Shown piece after piece: positions 39,345-48,045 of a stretch of DNA of 64,000 bases; positions within the stretch are counted from its first letter, which is position 1; each line of letters opens with the position of its first letter. The notes beneath the pieces were generated by a model. It had not been told where the DNA came from, made no database searches, and saw nothing but the letters and a program-made list of their open reading frames with translations. This stretch comes from Gallaecimonas sp045291545 (lineage in GTDB: Bacteria; Pseudomonadota; Gammaproteobacteria; Enterobacterales; Gallaecimonadaceae). Both the position numbers and the translations under genes were made by a program. The DNA is taken from NCBI RefSeq assembly GCF_045291545.1, contig NZ_CP149514.1:744001-808000 (forward strand), in the 5' to 3' direction.

Positions 39345-39842
39345 TTACTGCTTGCTTAGCCAGGCTTTGAAACGGGCACGGGTTTTGGCATCCGCTCGCT
39401 GCCACCAGTAATGCAATTTTTGCTCGGCCAGGTTAGCTGCTGGCAAACGCCGGGCTGGCACCTTGGCATCGGTATTGAACGCCGGCACCTTGATAATGTG
39501 TTCCCGGCTGTCACTGAGCAGAAAGTAGGGGGCACTGATAAAACGTCGGCGCTCATCCGCGCTGCCAAGCTGTGGCAACACCAGAAGGTATTGTTCTTGT
39601 TCCTGTAGCGTAATGTGTAGCTGGTGCTTGGGTAAGTGCAGCCGGGCGGGGGCTGCCTGACCGTCGTCAATCAGCTGCTGTACGCTCAGGGTTAACCGGT
39701 GGGCTCCATCGGCAAGCTGGTAGGCTTGTTTTGGGCTGACGGCGTGGCCGTCAATACTGCTGATCTCAATACCGTGTTGCAACTGCAACGTTGCGGCACT
39801 ACCGGAGAAACTGGCCAGTAACAGTAAAGCCCAAATACGCAT
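39345..39842 (-). CDS. DUF2057 (YccT-like) periplasmic protein
   Basis: The 165-residue precursor has a signal peptide (MRIWALLLLASFSGSAA) and the DUF2057 layout LQHGIEISSIDGHAV followed by ADGAHRLTLSVQQL, ending in KARFKAWLSKQ-like residues. Function unknown. Its ATG overlaps the priC stop (TAATG) and its stop lies one base before the next start, so it is translationally coupled at both ends. Confidence 0.82.
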   Translation of the reverse strand: MRIWALLLLASFSGSAATLQLQHGIEISSIDGHAVSPKQAYQLADGAHRLTLSVQQLIDDGQAAPARLHLPKHQLHITLQEQEQYLLVLPQLGSADERRRFISAPYFLLSDSREHIIKVPAFNTDAKVPARRLPAANLAEQKLHYWWQRADAKTRARFKAWLSKQ

Positions 39843-40405
39843 TATTGCCTCCAGGCGGCTTCCAGGGTATCGAGCCGCTCTTCCAGTTCAGTGATTGCCT
39901 GGCGGCATTTACCGAGCCGTTGATACTGACGCAGTAAATCGTCCTGCTGTGCCAGTGTCAGCCGTGGCTGACGGTTCAGTTCGTCAACCCGCCCAGCCAG
40001 CCGCTGTTCAAATTCACGGTACTGCTTGAGTTTGTCATAAAGCGGCCGGTAACGGCCAACCACGGCCCGTAGTTGCGGATGCACGGCGCGGCCGGTCTGG
40101 TCAGTGAGCTGATGCTGGCGAATGGCTCTGACCATGGCGGCAAACTGGTCGCCAAAATGCTCCATGCGTACGGCCAGGGCGCGGCTGCTGAGCTGTGATT
40201 GCTGCGCCTGCAAGGCCGCCAGCTCGTCGGCCATTTCCTCAATATAAGGCAAGAAGGCGCGGCCCTGCTGGTGAAATAACCCCGGGGGAAATAACGGCCG
40301 ATGCGGCGCTTTGGCCAGTTGCCCCTGCCGGGCTCGTTGCTGGTCGGCGGCGGCGGCATCATTACGGAGCTTTTGCAGCTGTTGTTGTAGGGCCTCCAGG
40401 CTCAC
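39842..40405 (-). CDS. priC: Primosomal replication protein PriC
   Basis: PriC helps reload DnaB at stalled forks. The 187-residue protein is helical and Gln/Arg/Leu-rich, with FHQQGRAFLPYIEEMADEL and YRPLYDKLKQYREFEQRL, typical of the family. I place the start at GTG 40405, which overlaps the upstream stop as GTGA; a TTG two codons earlier is the alternative. Confidence 0.8.
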   Translation of the reverse strand: MSLEALQQQLQKLRNDAAAADQQRARQGQLAKAPHRPLFPPGLFHQQGRAFLPYIEEMADELAALQAQQSQLSSRALAVRMEHFGDQFAAMVRAIRQHQLTDQTGRAVHPQLRAVVGRYRPLYDKLKQYREFEQRLAGRVDELNRQPRLTLAQQDDLLRQYQRLGKCRQAITELEERLDTLEAAWRQ

Positions 40406-41154
40406 AGCCAAGCCTCCCAGGCCAGTTTCGTTGCCATCAGCATCACCACCAGAATAAAGACGGGCCGGATAAAGCGGCCACCAAAGCGTATCGCACTGTG
40501 CGCGCCCAGATAAGCGCCGGCCATCAGGGCAACACCCATAGCCAGCCCCAGCTGCCAGTGAATATGACCCAACCAGGCAAACGTGACCAGTGATACACCA
40601 TTAGAAATAAAATTCATGGCTCGGGCCAAGCCACTGGCGCGCAACATATCTAGCCGATGCAACCAGAGGTTGGAGACTGTCCAAAAGGCGCCGGTGCCTG
40701 GGCCGAAGCCGCCATCGTAAGCGCCGAGCAGTAAGCCTTGCAGGCCCTGACGCAAAGCCGGCGCCGGGGCCGGGGGTTGGCCAACGGTGATGGCAGGGGT
40801 GGGCATCAATAAGGTGTAAAGGGCTGTGGCGCCAATCAAAAGCGGCAACAGCTTTTCCAGCCAGCGGGCGTCCAGGTGGCTTATCACCAGGACGCCAAGC
40901 ACGGCGCCAATGGCGGTGGCCAGCGCCGCCACCTGCCAGTGTTGTGGTTGAAACAGGCGCTTACGATAAAACGTAAAAGCGGCAGTAGAAGAGCCGAAGG
41001 TAGCCGCCAGTTTATTGGTGCCGAGGGCCAGGTGTGGTGGCAGGCCGGCACTGAGCAATGCCGGTACGGTCAGTAATCCGCCACCACCGGCGATGGCATC
41101 AATAAAACCGGCAGCAAAGGCTACTAGCGGTAGCCATAACAAGGCATCAGTCAT
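40402..41154 (-). CDS. TSUP-family (TauE/SafE) membrane permease
   Basis: The 250-residue protein has about seven to eight membrane segments and the two TauE/SafE repeats, each with the Gly-rich start (AGFIDAIAGGGGLLTVPAL and GAYDGGFGPGTGAFW). The family exports or imports sulfur-containing or organic anions; the substrate cannot be inferred. ATG 41154 overlaps the dinG stop by eight bases. Confidence 0.85.
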   Translation of the reverse strand: MTDALLWLPLVAFAAGFIDAIAGGGGLLTVPALLSAGLPPHLALGTNKLAATFGSSTAAFTFYRKRLFQPQHWQVAALATAIGAVLGVLVISHLDARWLEKLLPLLIGATALYTLLMPTPAITVGQPPAPAPALRQGLQGLLLGAYDGGFGPGTGAFWTVSNLWLHRLDMLRASGLARAMNFISNGVSLVTFAWLGHIHWQLGLAMGVALMAGAYLGAHSAIRFGGRFIRPVFILVVMLMATKLAWEAWL

Positions 41155-43129
41155 GGTGGATCTCTTGATGAAAAGGGGGGAGGGCGGCCAGCAGCTGGCG
41201 GCCATAGCGGCGGCTGACGATGCGGCGGTCCAGCAGCACAATGCGGCCCTGATCCTGCTCGGAGCGGATCAACCGGCCTGCCGCCTGCACCAGCTTCTGA
41301 GTGGCTTCCGGCAGTGTCAGGCTGACAAACGCATTACCGCCCTGAGATTCAATAAACTCCGCTTTTGCTTGGCTTATCGGGTCGGTTGGTACCGCAAAAG
41401 GTAACTTGGTGATGACCAGGTTGGTTAATAGCGGGCCTTTAAGGTCGAGCCCTTCTGCGAAAGAGCCGGTGCCAAACAAAATCGAGCCCTGACCAGCGTT
41501 GACGCGCAGTGCATGGGCTTTGAGCATAGCCTGACGATTGTCACGGCCTTGTATTAACGGCGCTACGGGCAACTTGCCGGCCAGTTGCTCAGCAACGGCC
41601 TCCATTTGCCAGTAACTGGCAAACAGCACCAGTGAGGCGGCATCGGCGGGGAGCCAGTTCCTGAGCACCTTGGCCAGCTCATCGGTAAAGTGCTCGTCAC
41701 TGGGTTCAGCCGCCATCGCCGGCACGATCAACTGCCCCTGACGAGGGTAGTCAAAAGGCGAGGGTACCGTCAGGTACTGGCAGCCTGGCATTCGGTGCAG
41801 GCCGGTTTCCCGGGCCGCATGCTCGAAACCTTTATTGCCACGCAAGGTTGCCGACACTAACACGGCACCTGCCGAATGCTGCCATAACTGCTGCAATTGC
41901 CCGGAAACATCAATAGGCGCGGCGCTGAGGGTGATCTCACGGTCTGTTTGCAGTAGCCATTTTGCCCAGGGCGTGCCTTCTGTTTTTGCCAGGGCGCCCC
42001 AGAGCTTTTGCAGCCGCTCGGCGCCGTCGACGGCGGTCAGTAGTTGTTCCAGTAAACTGTGGCTTTGCAGGGCCGGTTCATCAGCCAACTGACCCAGTAG
42101 CTGCTGCAACTTGCCGTTGAGCTTTTGAGCGGTGGCGTGTTGATCTTCAGCGACAGCCTGTAACCAGTCTGGCAATTGCCCTTGTGAAAAACGGTGCTCC
42201 GGCGGCCAGCCTTGTTTGCCCAGCCACTGATAAACGCTCTGCTGCCCGCCGGCCAGTTCCTGCGCACAGTCACTGGCCGCCATCGCCGGGCCGATCAATG
42301 ACTGCTGCTGTACCAGTGTTTGTAACTGTTCAAGGTTGCCGGGTAACTTACTAAGCCATTCCTTATCTGCAAGTAAGCGGCTGTGCTGTTCCAGTAATGA
42401 GCGGGCATTGGCCGCCAGGTGGTGCGCTTCATCGATAATGTAAATACAGTCTTCCGGCTCGGGCAGCAGAGTACCGCCGCCCTGGGCCAGATCGCTTAGC
42501 AGCAGATGGTGGTTAGCAATCCAAACCTCGACTTTGTCAGCGTCCTGGCGGCTGCGCCAGTAAGGGCAGTCATGGTGCCCTTTGCCCTGGCAACTTAACC
42601 GGTCACTCTCAATGTGTCGCCACAGTGCATCAGAAACAGCCCGAGGCCAGCTGTCGCGTTCACCATCCCACTGGCCAGCTACCATGGCCTGCGCCATGTC
42701 ATTGAGCGTTTTGTCATCGTCAAAAAGGCTACTTTGGCTGCTGGCGCCAGCCAGCTTGTGTTGACAGGCGTAGCGCTGGCGGCCTTTTATCAACCTGACG
42801 TTAACGTTAAAGCCAGCTGCGGTGAGTTGCGTCAAATCTTTATGCAAGAGCTGCTCTTGCAAGGCCACGGTGGCGGTAGCAAGTACCACTTTTCTTTTAT
42901 GGGCGCGGGCCAAAGGCAGCGCACCCAATAGGTATGCCAGTGACTTACCGGTGCCGGTACCGGCCTCTGCCATCAGTAACCGTTGCTGGCGGTGCTCACT
43001 GCCAGCCAGCACATTGGCAATCTTGGCAATCAGCTGTTTTTGGCCCGGCCGTACCCGAAACTGCGGCTGTAGTTGAGCTAATTGGCGATACAGGGCTTGG
43101 ATCTGTTGCTTGATGGTGTCAGAGAGCAA
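41147..43129 (-). CDS. dinG: XPD-like 5'-3' DNA helicase DinG
   Basis: The 660-residue superfamily 2 helicase has Walker A EAGTGTGKSLAYLLG, a Cys pattern for an iron-sulfur cluster (QRYACQHKLAG and SCQGKGHHDCPYW), the DEAH box IYIIDEAHHLA, and C-terminal motif VQAAGRLIRSEQDQGRIVLLD. DinG resolves R-loops and other structures. The apparent start is TTG 43129 without a clear ribosome-binding site. It heads a minus-strand cluster of five overlapping genes. Confidence 0.9.
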   Translation of the reverse strand: MLSDTIKQQIQALYRQLAQLQPQFRVRPGQKQLIAKIANVLAGSEHRQQRLLMAEAGTGTGKSLAYLLGALPLARAHKRKVVLATATVALQEQLLHKDLTQLTAAGFNVNVRLIKGRQRYACQHKLAGASSQSSLFDDDKTLNDMAQAMVAGQWDGERDSWPRAVSDALWRHIESDRLSCQGKGHHDCPYWRSRQDADKVEVWIANHHLLLSDLAQGGGTLLPEPEDCIYIIDEAHHLAANARSLLEQHSRLLADKEWLSKLPGNLEQLQTLVQQQSLIGPAMAASDCAQELAGGQQSVYQWLGKQGWPPEHRFSQGQLPDWLQAVAEDQHATAQKLNGKLQQLLGQLADEPALQSHSLLEQLLTAVDGAERLQKLWGALAKTEGTPWAKWLLQTDREITLSAAPIDVSGQLQQLWQHSAGAVLVSATLRGNKGFEHAARETGLHRMPGCQYLTVPSPFDYPRQGQLIVPAMAAEPSDEHFTDELAKVLRNWLPADAASLVLFASYWQMEAVAEQLAGKLPVAPLIQGRDNRQAMLKAHALRVNAGQGSILFGTGSFAEGLDLKGPLLTNLVITKLPFAVPTDPISQAKAEFIESQGGNAFVSLTLPEATQKLVQAAGRLIRSEQDQGRIVLLDRRIVSRRYGRQLLAALPPFHQEIHHD

Positions 43130-43300
43130 AGTGACAAAACCAATTACGAAACAAAGCGTGCAGTTTACGTGATCATGACTGATAGATCGCGACGATAATT
43201 TGGCATATCACAAGTGTTAACGTTGCCAGTGCTCTGTATGACTGATGAATGAAGCCTGTAAATCGCCGTATAACTATCCTTTGTATCTGTGAAGGCATTG

Positions 43301-43329
43301 TTGACTGTTGTTAATGGCTGTGTTTATAG
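43301..43329 (+). promoter_or_regulatory. Promoter of the first TonB-dependent receptor gene
   Basis: TTGACT (43301-43306) and TTATAG (43324-43329) are spaced by 17 bases. The dyad TGGGTT-T-AACCCA at 43343-43355, close to the expected start, is a candidate operator. The leader to the ATG is about 90 bases. Confidence 0.5.
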
Positions 43330-43426
43330 TGGCTCCGACGGTTGGGTTTAACCCACAAACCAGTAGCTTGGCGGTAACGTCAGGTTACGCAACAAGAAGC
43401 CATGTAAATGGTCCAGGGAGAAAACT

Positions 43427-46084
43427 ATGTATCGCAATAGTCTGTTGGCGAACTCTGTTCGCTGGGCACTGCTGGCCAGTGCCGGTGCGGCTGCCATTAC
43501 GGCAGTGCCAACCTATGCTGCCGACGACAATGGCAAAGATGCCAAAAACGTAGAGCGTATCGAAGTTACCGGTTCACGTATCAAGCGTTCCGATATGCAG
43601 GGGGCTTCACCTGTTGTGGTGATTTCTGCTGATAATATCAAGCAAGATGGTAACTTTACTGTCGCTGATGCATTGCGCAGCAGTACTTTAAACTCGTTTG
43701 GTTCTTTTTCTGAGCGCTCTGGTAGCTCAGCTCAATCTCAGGCAACCATTAACCTGCGTGGAGCAGGTTCAAGCCGTACTCTTGTGCTGCTGGACGGCAA
43801 ACGTTTCCCAGGCTCCCCAACGATGGGTGGGGCATCGGCAAACTTGAATGCTATCCCCATGGCTGCCGTAGACCGCATTGAAATTTTGACTGATGGTGCG
43901 TCTTCCACCTATGGTTCTGATGCCATTGCTGGTGTAGTGAATATCATCCTGAAGAAAAACTTCCAGGGTTTGGTATTTAACTATGGCACTGGACACCGCC
44001 AGTTAGATAAAGGCCAAACGTCGAATGAATTTTCCATGTTGGGCGGTGTATCTAATGATAAAGGGAACATTACATTCTCCTTTGATCACCAGATGCGTAA
44101 GGGTATTGCTGACGGCCAACGTGACTACACCAAAGCCAAAATGGTTGACCGCAATGGCGATGGCATTATTCAGGCTTACACCGAAACTTCCGGTTGGTCT
44201 ATTTATGGTGCCACAGTTGCCACTCCAACTTTCTCCGAAGCTCAGGCATCTCCGCGTTGTAGCCAGCTAGAAGCTCAATATGGTTCTGATGTATTCCAGA
44301 AAGTCGCTGCTGATGATGACTGGGGCCCAGGCTCCACTTACTGTATGTACGCATATGCGAACGTTTCATACAACACAGCCTCTCTTGACCGCAATACTGT
44401 TTATGTAAATGCCAACTACAACATCACTGATGACATTCAGTGGTATGGCCGTAGCATGGTTACGATCAATAAATCCTTTGGTCGATATGCCCCGCCAGCG
44501 GCGCCGTGGCGTAATATGTCTGCTGACAATCCTGATAACCCTTACGGTGTTGATGGTGCTTATGGTTTCTTCCGTTGGACAGGTATCGGTACTCGTGACA
44601 ACAACGTCACTGATGTTAACCAGGATTACTTGACCGGTCTGCGTGGTACCCTTGATTGGCACAATGCTAACTGGGAAGTTTATTACCATCGTAACGACGC
44701 CGATAACAAATCTGTTGGTGAGTACTATTTAAGCTATGGTGGTTTGGCTTACAACGAGCAAAACGGTATCGACTTAGGCTCAGCAGAAGGCCTGGCTAAT
44801 ATGAAGGCTACGACTCTGCAGAACTCTAAAGGGATTATGGACCAGTACTACGCTGGTATCGGCTTTGATATGTTCGAGCTGCCTGGCGGTGTTGTTTCTC
44901 ATTACTTTGGCGCAGAGCGTATGGAGCTGAGCTATGGTGATGTATACGATGCCCAGTCCGAAGCCGGCTTGGTTGGTGGTTCTGCAGGTAATACATCTCG
45001 TGGAACTCGCAATATCGATGCTTTCTTCTACGAGACTGTTTTGCCTGTCACTGATAGCTTTGAGCTTAACTTAGCTGCTCGCTACGATAGCTATTCTGAC
45101 TTTGGTAATGAGTGGTCACCAAAAGCCTCTTTCCGTTGGCAGCTGGCTGATGGTTTGGTAGCACGAGGTTCATACTCAGAGGCCTTCCGGGCCCCATCTT
45201 TGGATGAGTTGTATGCAGCTACAACCTTCAGTGCTGAATATGCCATTGACTTTAATAATGGTGGGACAACGCAACAACAGTTCGACACCTACTATAAGTC
45301 TAATCCTAACTTGGAAGCTGAGACCTCTAAATACACCAACTTGGGTTTGGCTTACGATTTGAATCGAAATATCGGGTTTACTCTTGATTATTTTGATTTG
45401 AAAATTAAAAACGTAATTCAAACTAAGTCTGTTCAAGATCTTATTACAGATGAAGCTAATGGGAAGTTGACTGCTGTTCCGCAGGGAACTGATGTCTCCA
45501 ACATGAAGTATTACCTCATTCGAGGAGCAACCGGCACCCTGATTCAGGCGGGTACTGGCTACTACAATGGTGTAGGTTTCAATATCAAAGGTTTAGACTT
45601 TGGTATCAATGGTAACCTGGACACCCGCTTCGGTGACTTCGGCCTTCGTATGATGAATAGTTTCATATTTAAATATGAAACAGATCAAGGTGGGATTCTC
45701 GAAAATACAGCGGGTTGGAATGGTCAGCCTAAGTACAAGTCTACCCTGACATTGCTTTACACCAATGGTAACCACACCGTTACGTGGAACGGTAACTATA
45801 CGGCTAAAACAAACGACCAGGATACGCTTAAGTATCAGGAAGATACTGCAGGTAATCCGATCCCGGGAACTGGTTACTGGACACATAAAGGTAAGCTGGA
45901 TAGCTGGTTTATTCAGAATGTTACCTATACCTATGATGCTGGTTCATACGGACAGTTCTCATTTACTGTCAATAACCTTGCCAATAAGGCTCCTGTGTTG
46001 AGCTCTGCTGGCACTTGGGATAATCAAGATCTGTACAACAACTTCGGTCGGGATTATCGCATTAGTTATCAGCTAAGTTTCTAA
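43427..46084 (+). CDS. TonB-dependent outer-membrane receptor 1
   Basis: The 885-residue precursor has a signal peptide ending near PTYAAD and a TonB-box and plug start VERIEVTGSRIKRSDM. A plug domain of about residues 45-170 has INLRGAGSSRTLVLLDGKR and STYGSDAIAGVVNIILKK. A 22-strand barrel follows, ending YRISYQLSF with terminal Phe. This subtype is common in Alteromonadales and Xanthomonadales; substrates vary (oligosaccharides, peptides). It resembles the receptor at 52791 in layout. A terminator follows. Confidence 0.92.
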   Translation: MYRNSLLANSVRWALLASAGAAAITAVPTYAADDNGKDAKNVERIEVTGSRIKRSDMQGASPVVVISADNIKQDGNFTVADALRSSTLNSFGSFSERSGSSAQSQATINLRGAGSSRTLVLLDGKRFPGSPTMGGASANLNAIPMAAVDRIEILTDGASSTYGSDAIAGVVNIILKKNFQGLVFNYGTGHRQLDKGQTSNEFSMLGGVSNDKGNITFSFDHQMRKGIADGQRDYTKAKMVDRNGDGIIQAYTETSGWSIYGATVATPTFSEAQASPRCSQLEAQYGSDVFQKVAADDDWGPGSTYCMYAYANVSYNTASLDRNTVYVNANYNITDDIQWYGRSMVTINKSFGRYAPPAAPWRNMSADNPDNPYGVDGAYGFFRWTGIGTRDNNVTDVNQDYLTGLRGTLDWHNANWEVYYHRNDADNKSVGEYYLSYGGLAYNEQNGIDLGSAEGLANMKATTLQNSKGIMDQYYAGIGFDMFELPGGVVSHYFGAERMELSYGDVYDAQSEAGLVGGSAGNTSRGTRNIDAFFYETVLPVTDSFELNLAARYDSYSDFGNEWSPKASFRWQLADGLVARGSYSEAFRAPSLDELYAATTFSAEYAIDFNNGGTTQQQFDTYYKSNPNLEAETSKYTNLGLAYDLNRNIGFTLDYFDLKIKNVIQTKSVQDLITDEANGKLTAVPQGTDVSNMKYYLIRGATGTLIQAGTGYYNGVGFNIKGLDFGINGNLDTRFGDFGLRMMNSFIFKYETDQGGILENTAGWNGQPKYKSTLTLLYTNGNHTVTWNGNYTAKTNDQDTLKYQEDTAGNPIPGTGYWTHKGKLDSWFIQNVTYTYDAGSYGQFSFTVNNLANKAPVLSSAGTWDNQDLYNNFGRDYRISYQLSF

Positions 46085-46102
46085 TCTTAGTTGGATTAAT
46101 TA

Positions 46103-46132
46103 AAAGGGCCGATTACATCGGCCCTTTTTTTT
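46103..46132 (+). terminator. Intrinsic terminator after TonB-dependent receptor 1
   Basis: AAGGGCCGAT (46104-46113) pairs with ATCGGCCCTT (46117-46126) and is followed by a run of T. The next gene starts 13 bases later, so it would be expressed only by read-through or from an unseen promoter. Confidence 0.8.
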
Positions 46133-46144
46133 GAGGGAGATAAC

Positions 46145-47050
46145 ATGGGAGATTATTGGAGTGAGTATTGGTCTGCCGGTCATTTGAGCTCTTTTGGTGA
46201 TGCAGAAGATGGACTTGGCTATGATAATAATGTACGGAATCATTGGTGGCTGATAACAAAGGATCTTAAACCCGACCAAACTCTCGTTGATATAGGCTGT
46301 GGTAATGGGGCGATTTGGGAAATGATTAATCCGCTAGGATTCTTGGGAGGATATGAAGGGATTGACCAAGCAGATTTATCTATTCCTTGTAATTCCATCG
46401 AAGAAAAAAATTGCTACTTTCATAGTGGCATATCTGCAACAGAAATGCCTTTTGACAGTCTATCGGTGTATAAAGTGGTATCGCAATTCGGCTTTGAGTA
46501 CTGCCCTCTACAAGAGACAGTTAAAGAGATTAAGCGTGTCCTTATGCCGGGTGGGGTTTGCTCGTTTGTTTGTCATATTCCCGAATCCGTGATTGTTCAG
46601 CGCAACCAACGATTGCGTATGATGTTGTCGAAAATGCAACAGGCTGGTGGGTTGTTCGATACGCTCGCTAGGCTCGTTAAAATCTGGGGGAGCAACCCTC
46701 AAGCTATAATGCAAATCAGACAAGAGATGAATCATCAGGCTCGGTTACTTGCCGACACAGATATGGAAGCCTTTGGTGATTCAGGCTTCCCAGCCCTAGC
46801 GTATCAATTACTGTCTAATCCCACGGGACGTCAGCAGGCCAAGAAAGTTGTGGCTGACTACCTCGAGGGTATCAGCGGCCATTGCCATCGCCTAGATGAC
46901 CTGCTAACAGCAGTCGTTACCAAGGAACGACTATCTGAAATCACAGCAGTGTTTGATAAAGCATCAATGTGCATGGAAAAAGATGTACATCTCACATCTG
47001 AAGAAGGGCTAGTGATAGGGAGTTGTTTGACAATTAGAAACATTAAGTGA
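46145..47050 (+). CDS. Class I SAM-dependent methyltransferase
   Basis: The 301-residue protein has SAM motif I TLVDIGCGNGAIWEM, an acidic loop EGIDQADLS, and motif IV-like MPFDSLSVYKVVSQFGFEYC. The C-terminal 130 residues are helical with no family I know. It is AT-rich relative to its neighbours. GAGGGAGATAAC precedes the ATG, and the gene is squeezed between the receptor's terminator and the TonB2 operon. The substrate is unknown; the location hints at a link with whatever the receptors import. Confidence 0.82.
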   Translation: MGDYWSEYWSAGHLSSFGDAEDGLGYDNNVRNHWWLITKDLKPDQTLVDIGCGNGAIWEMINPLGFLGGYEGIDQADLSIPCNSIEEKNCYFHSGISATEMPFDSLSVYKVVSQFGFEYCPLQETVKEIKRVLMPGGVCSFVCHIPESVIVQRNQRLRMMLSKMQQAGGLFDTLARLVKIWGSNPQAIMQIRQEMNHQARLLADTDMEAFGDSGFPALAYQLLSNPTGRQQAKKVVADYLEGISGHCHRLDDLLTAVVTKERLSEITAVFDKASMCMEKDVHLTSEEGLVIGSCLTIRNIK

Positions 47051-47126
47051 TCTATCTTGATGATAATTAATGTTTTTTTGTTTACTTCAGAGCGAGGGAG
47101 CGGCTTAGAGAAGTCTTTTAGCTTAG

Positions 47127-47155
47127 TTGACACACTTTGACATATCTGGAATCAT
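47127..47155 (+). promoter_or_regulatory. Possible promoter of the TonB2 operon
   Basis: TTGACA (47127-47132) and a weak AATCAT (47150-47155) are spaced by 17 bases, about 108 bases before the DUF3450 ATG. Confidence 0.35.
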
Positions 47156-47262
47156 CCGTGGCTGGTGTAGCGTCGGAGCGTAGTCTTTGATGTTGCAGTC
47201 CTTAACATCCTGCATTGCTGAGCAATCAGGTTTCGATAACGATAAGACGTTGGTTGGGAACT

Positions 47263-48045
47263 ATGTCCAGACTAAGCAAGAGAAGCACTCTCGCTGCGGC
47301 CCTTGCCGGTGCTTTCATGTTCGCCGGTAGTGCCGCCCATGCGGCCGATCCTCTTGTCTCTTCTCAGAACGTTGAGAAAACAACAAATGACGCCGCCGCG
47401 GCTTCACAAGCCAAAATTGACAAACTTTCAGATCAGACCCGCGAAATGGTGGCCGATTACCGCTCCACTGTTGCGCAAACTGACAACCTGAAAGTATATG
47501 ATGAGCATGTCGCTAAGCTGATTCAAAGTCAGGAAGGCGAGATGAACAGCTACAACGAACAGCTGGCAAACATCACCAAGACTCAGCAAGGCGTTGTGCC
47601 GCTGATGTACAAGATGATCGACTCTCTTGCCGAGTTCGTGAAGTTGGATATGCCTTTTGACCTTAAAGAGCGTGAAGATCGTGTCGCTCATCTGAAAGCC
47701 ATGATGGAAGACTCTTCCATTGCGACTTCTGAGCGTTATCGTCAAATCACCGCTGCTTATCAGGATGAGCTTGAGTACGGTTCGAAAAGTGAAGCGACTC
47801 AGGGTGTTCTGAAAATCGATGGTAAAGATCTGCAAGTCGACTTTGTTCACATCGGCCGTATTGCCTATCTGGCATTGTCACTGGATCAGGAAAATGCCTG
47901 GTTCTGGAACAAAGAGAAGAAGGATTGGGAAAAACTGGGTGACAAATACGTCACTTCCGTACGCGAAGCTGTGAAAATGGCCCGCAACCAGGCTGCCCCG
48001 AACCTCATCAAACTGCCTATCGAAGCACCGGAGTCTGCAGAATGA
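47263..48045 (+). CDS. DUF3450 periplasmic protein of the TonB2 operon
   Basis: The 260-residue precursor has a signal peptide (LAAALAGAFMFAGSAAHA) and a long coiled coil of about residues 35-120, followed by the DUF3450 core with LDMPFDLKEREDRVAHL and LALSLDQENAWFWNKE. DUF3450 proteins are consistently encoded with ExbB-like channels of TonB2 type, where they are thought to be periplasmic accessory factors. ATG 47263 gives the signal peptide directly; the stop overlaps the next gene (ATGA). Confidence 0.85.
   Translation: MSRLSKRSTLAAALAGAFMFAGSAAHAADPLVSSQNVEKTTNDAAAASQAKIDKLSDQTREMVADYRSTVAQTDNLKVYDEHVAKLIQSQEGEMNSYNEQLANITKTQQGVVPLMYKMIDSLAEFVKLDMPFDLKEREDRVAHLKAMMEDSSIATSERYRQITAAYQDELEYGSKSEATQGVLKIDGKDLQVDFVHIGRIAYLALSLDQENAWFWNKEKKDWEKLGDKYVTSVREAVKMARNQAAPNLIKLPIEAPESAE

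Noticed and set aside
47235..47246. GATAAC-GATAAG as half of a Fur box before the TonB2 operon
   Set aside because: The third hexamer is absent and the position, 16 bases before the ATG, is unsuitable; too weak to call.
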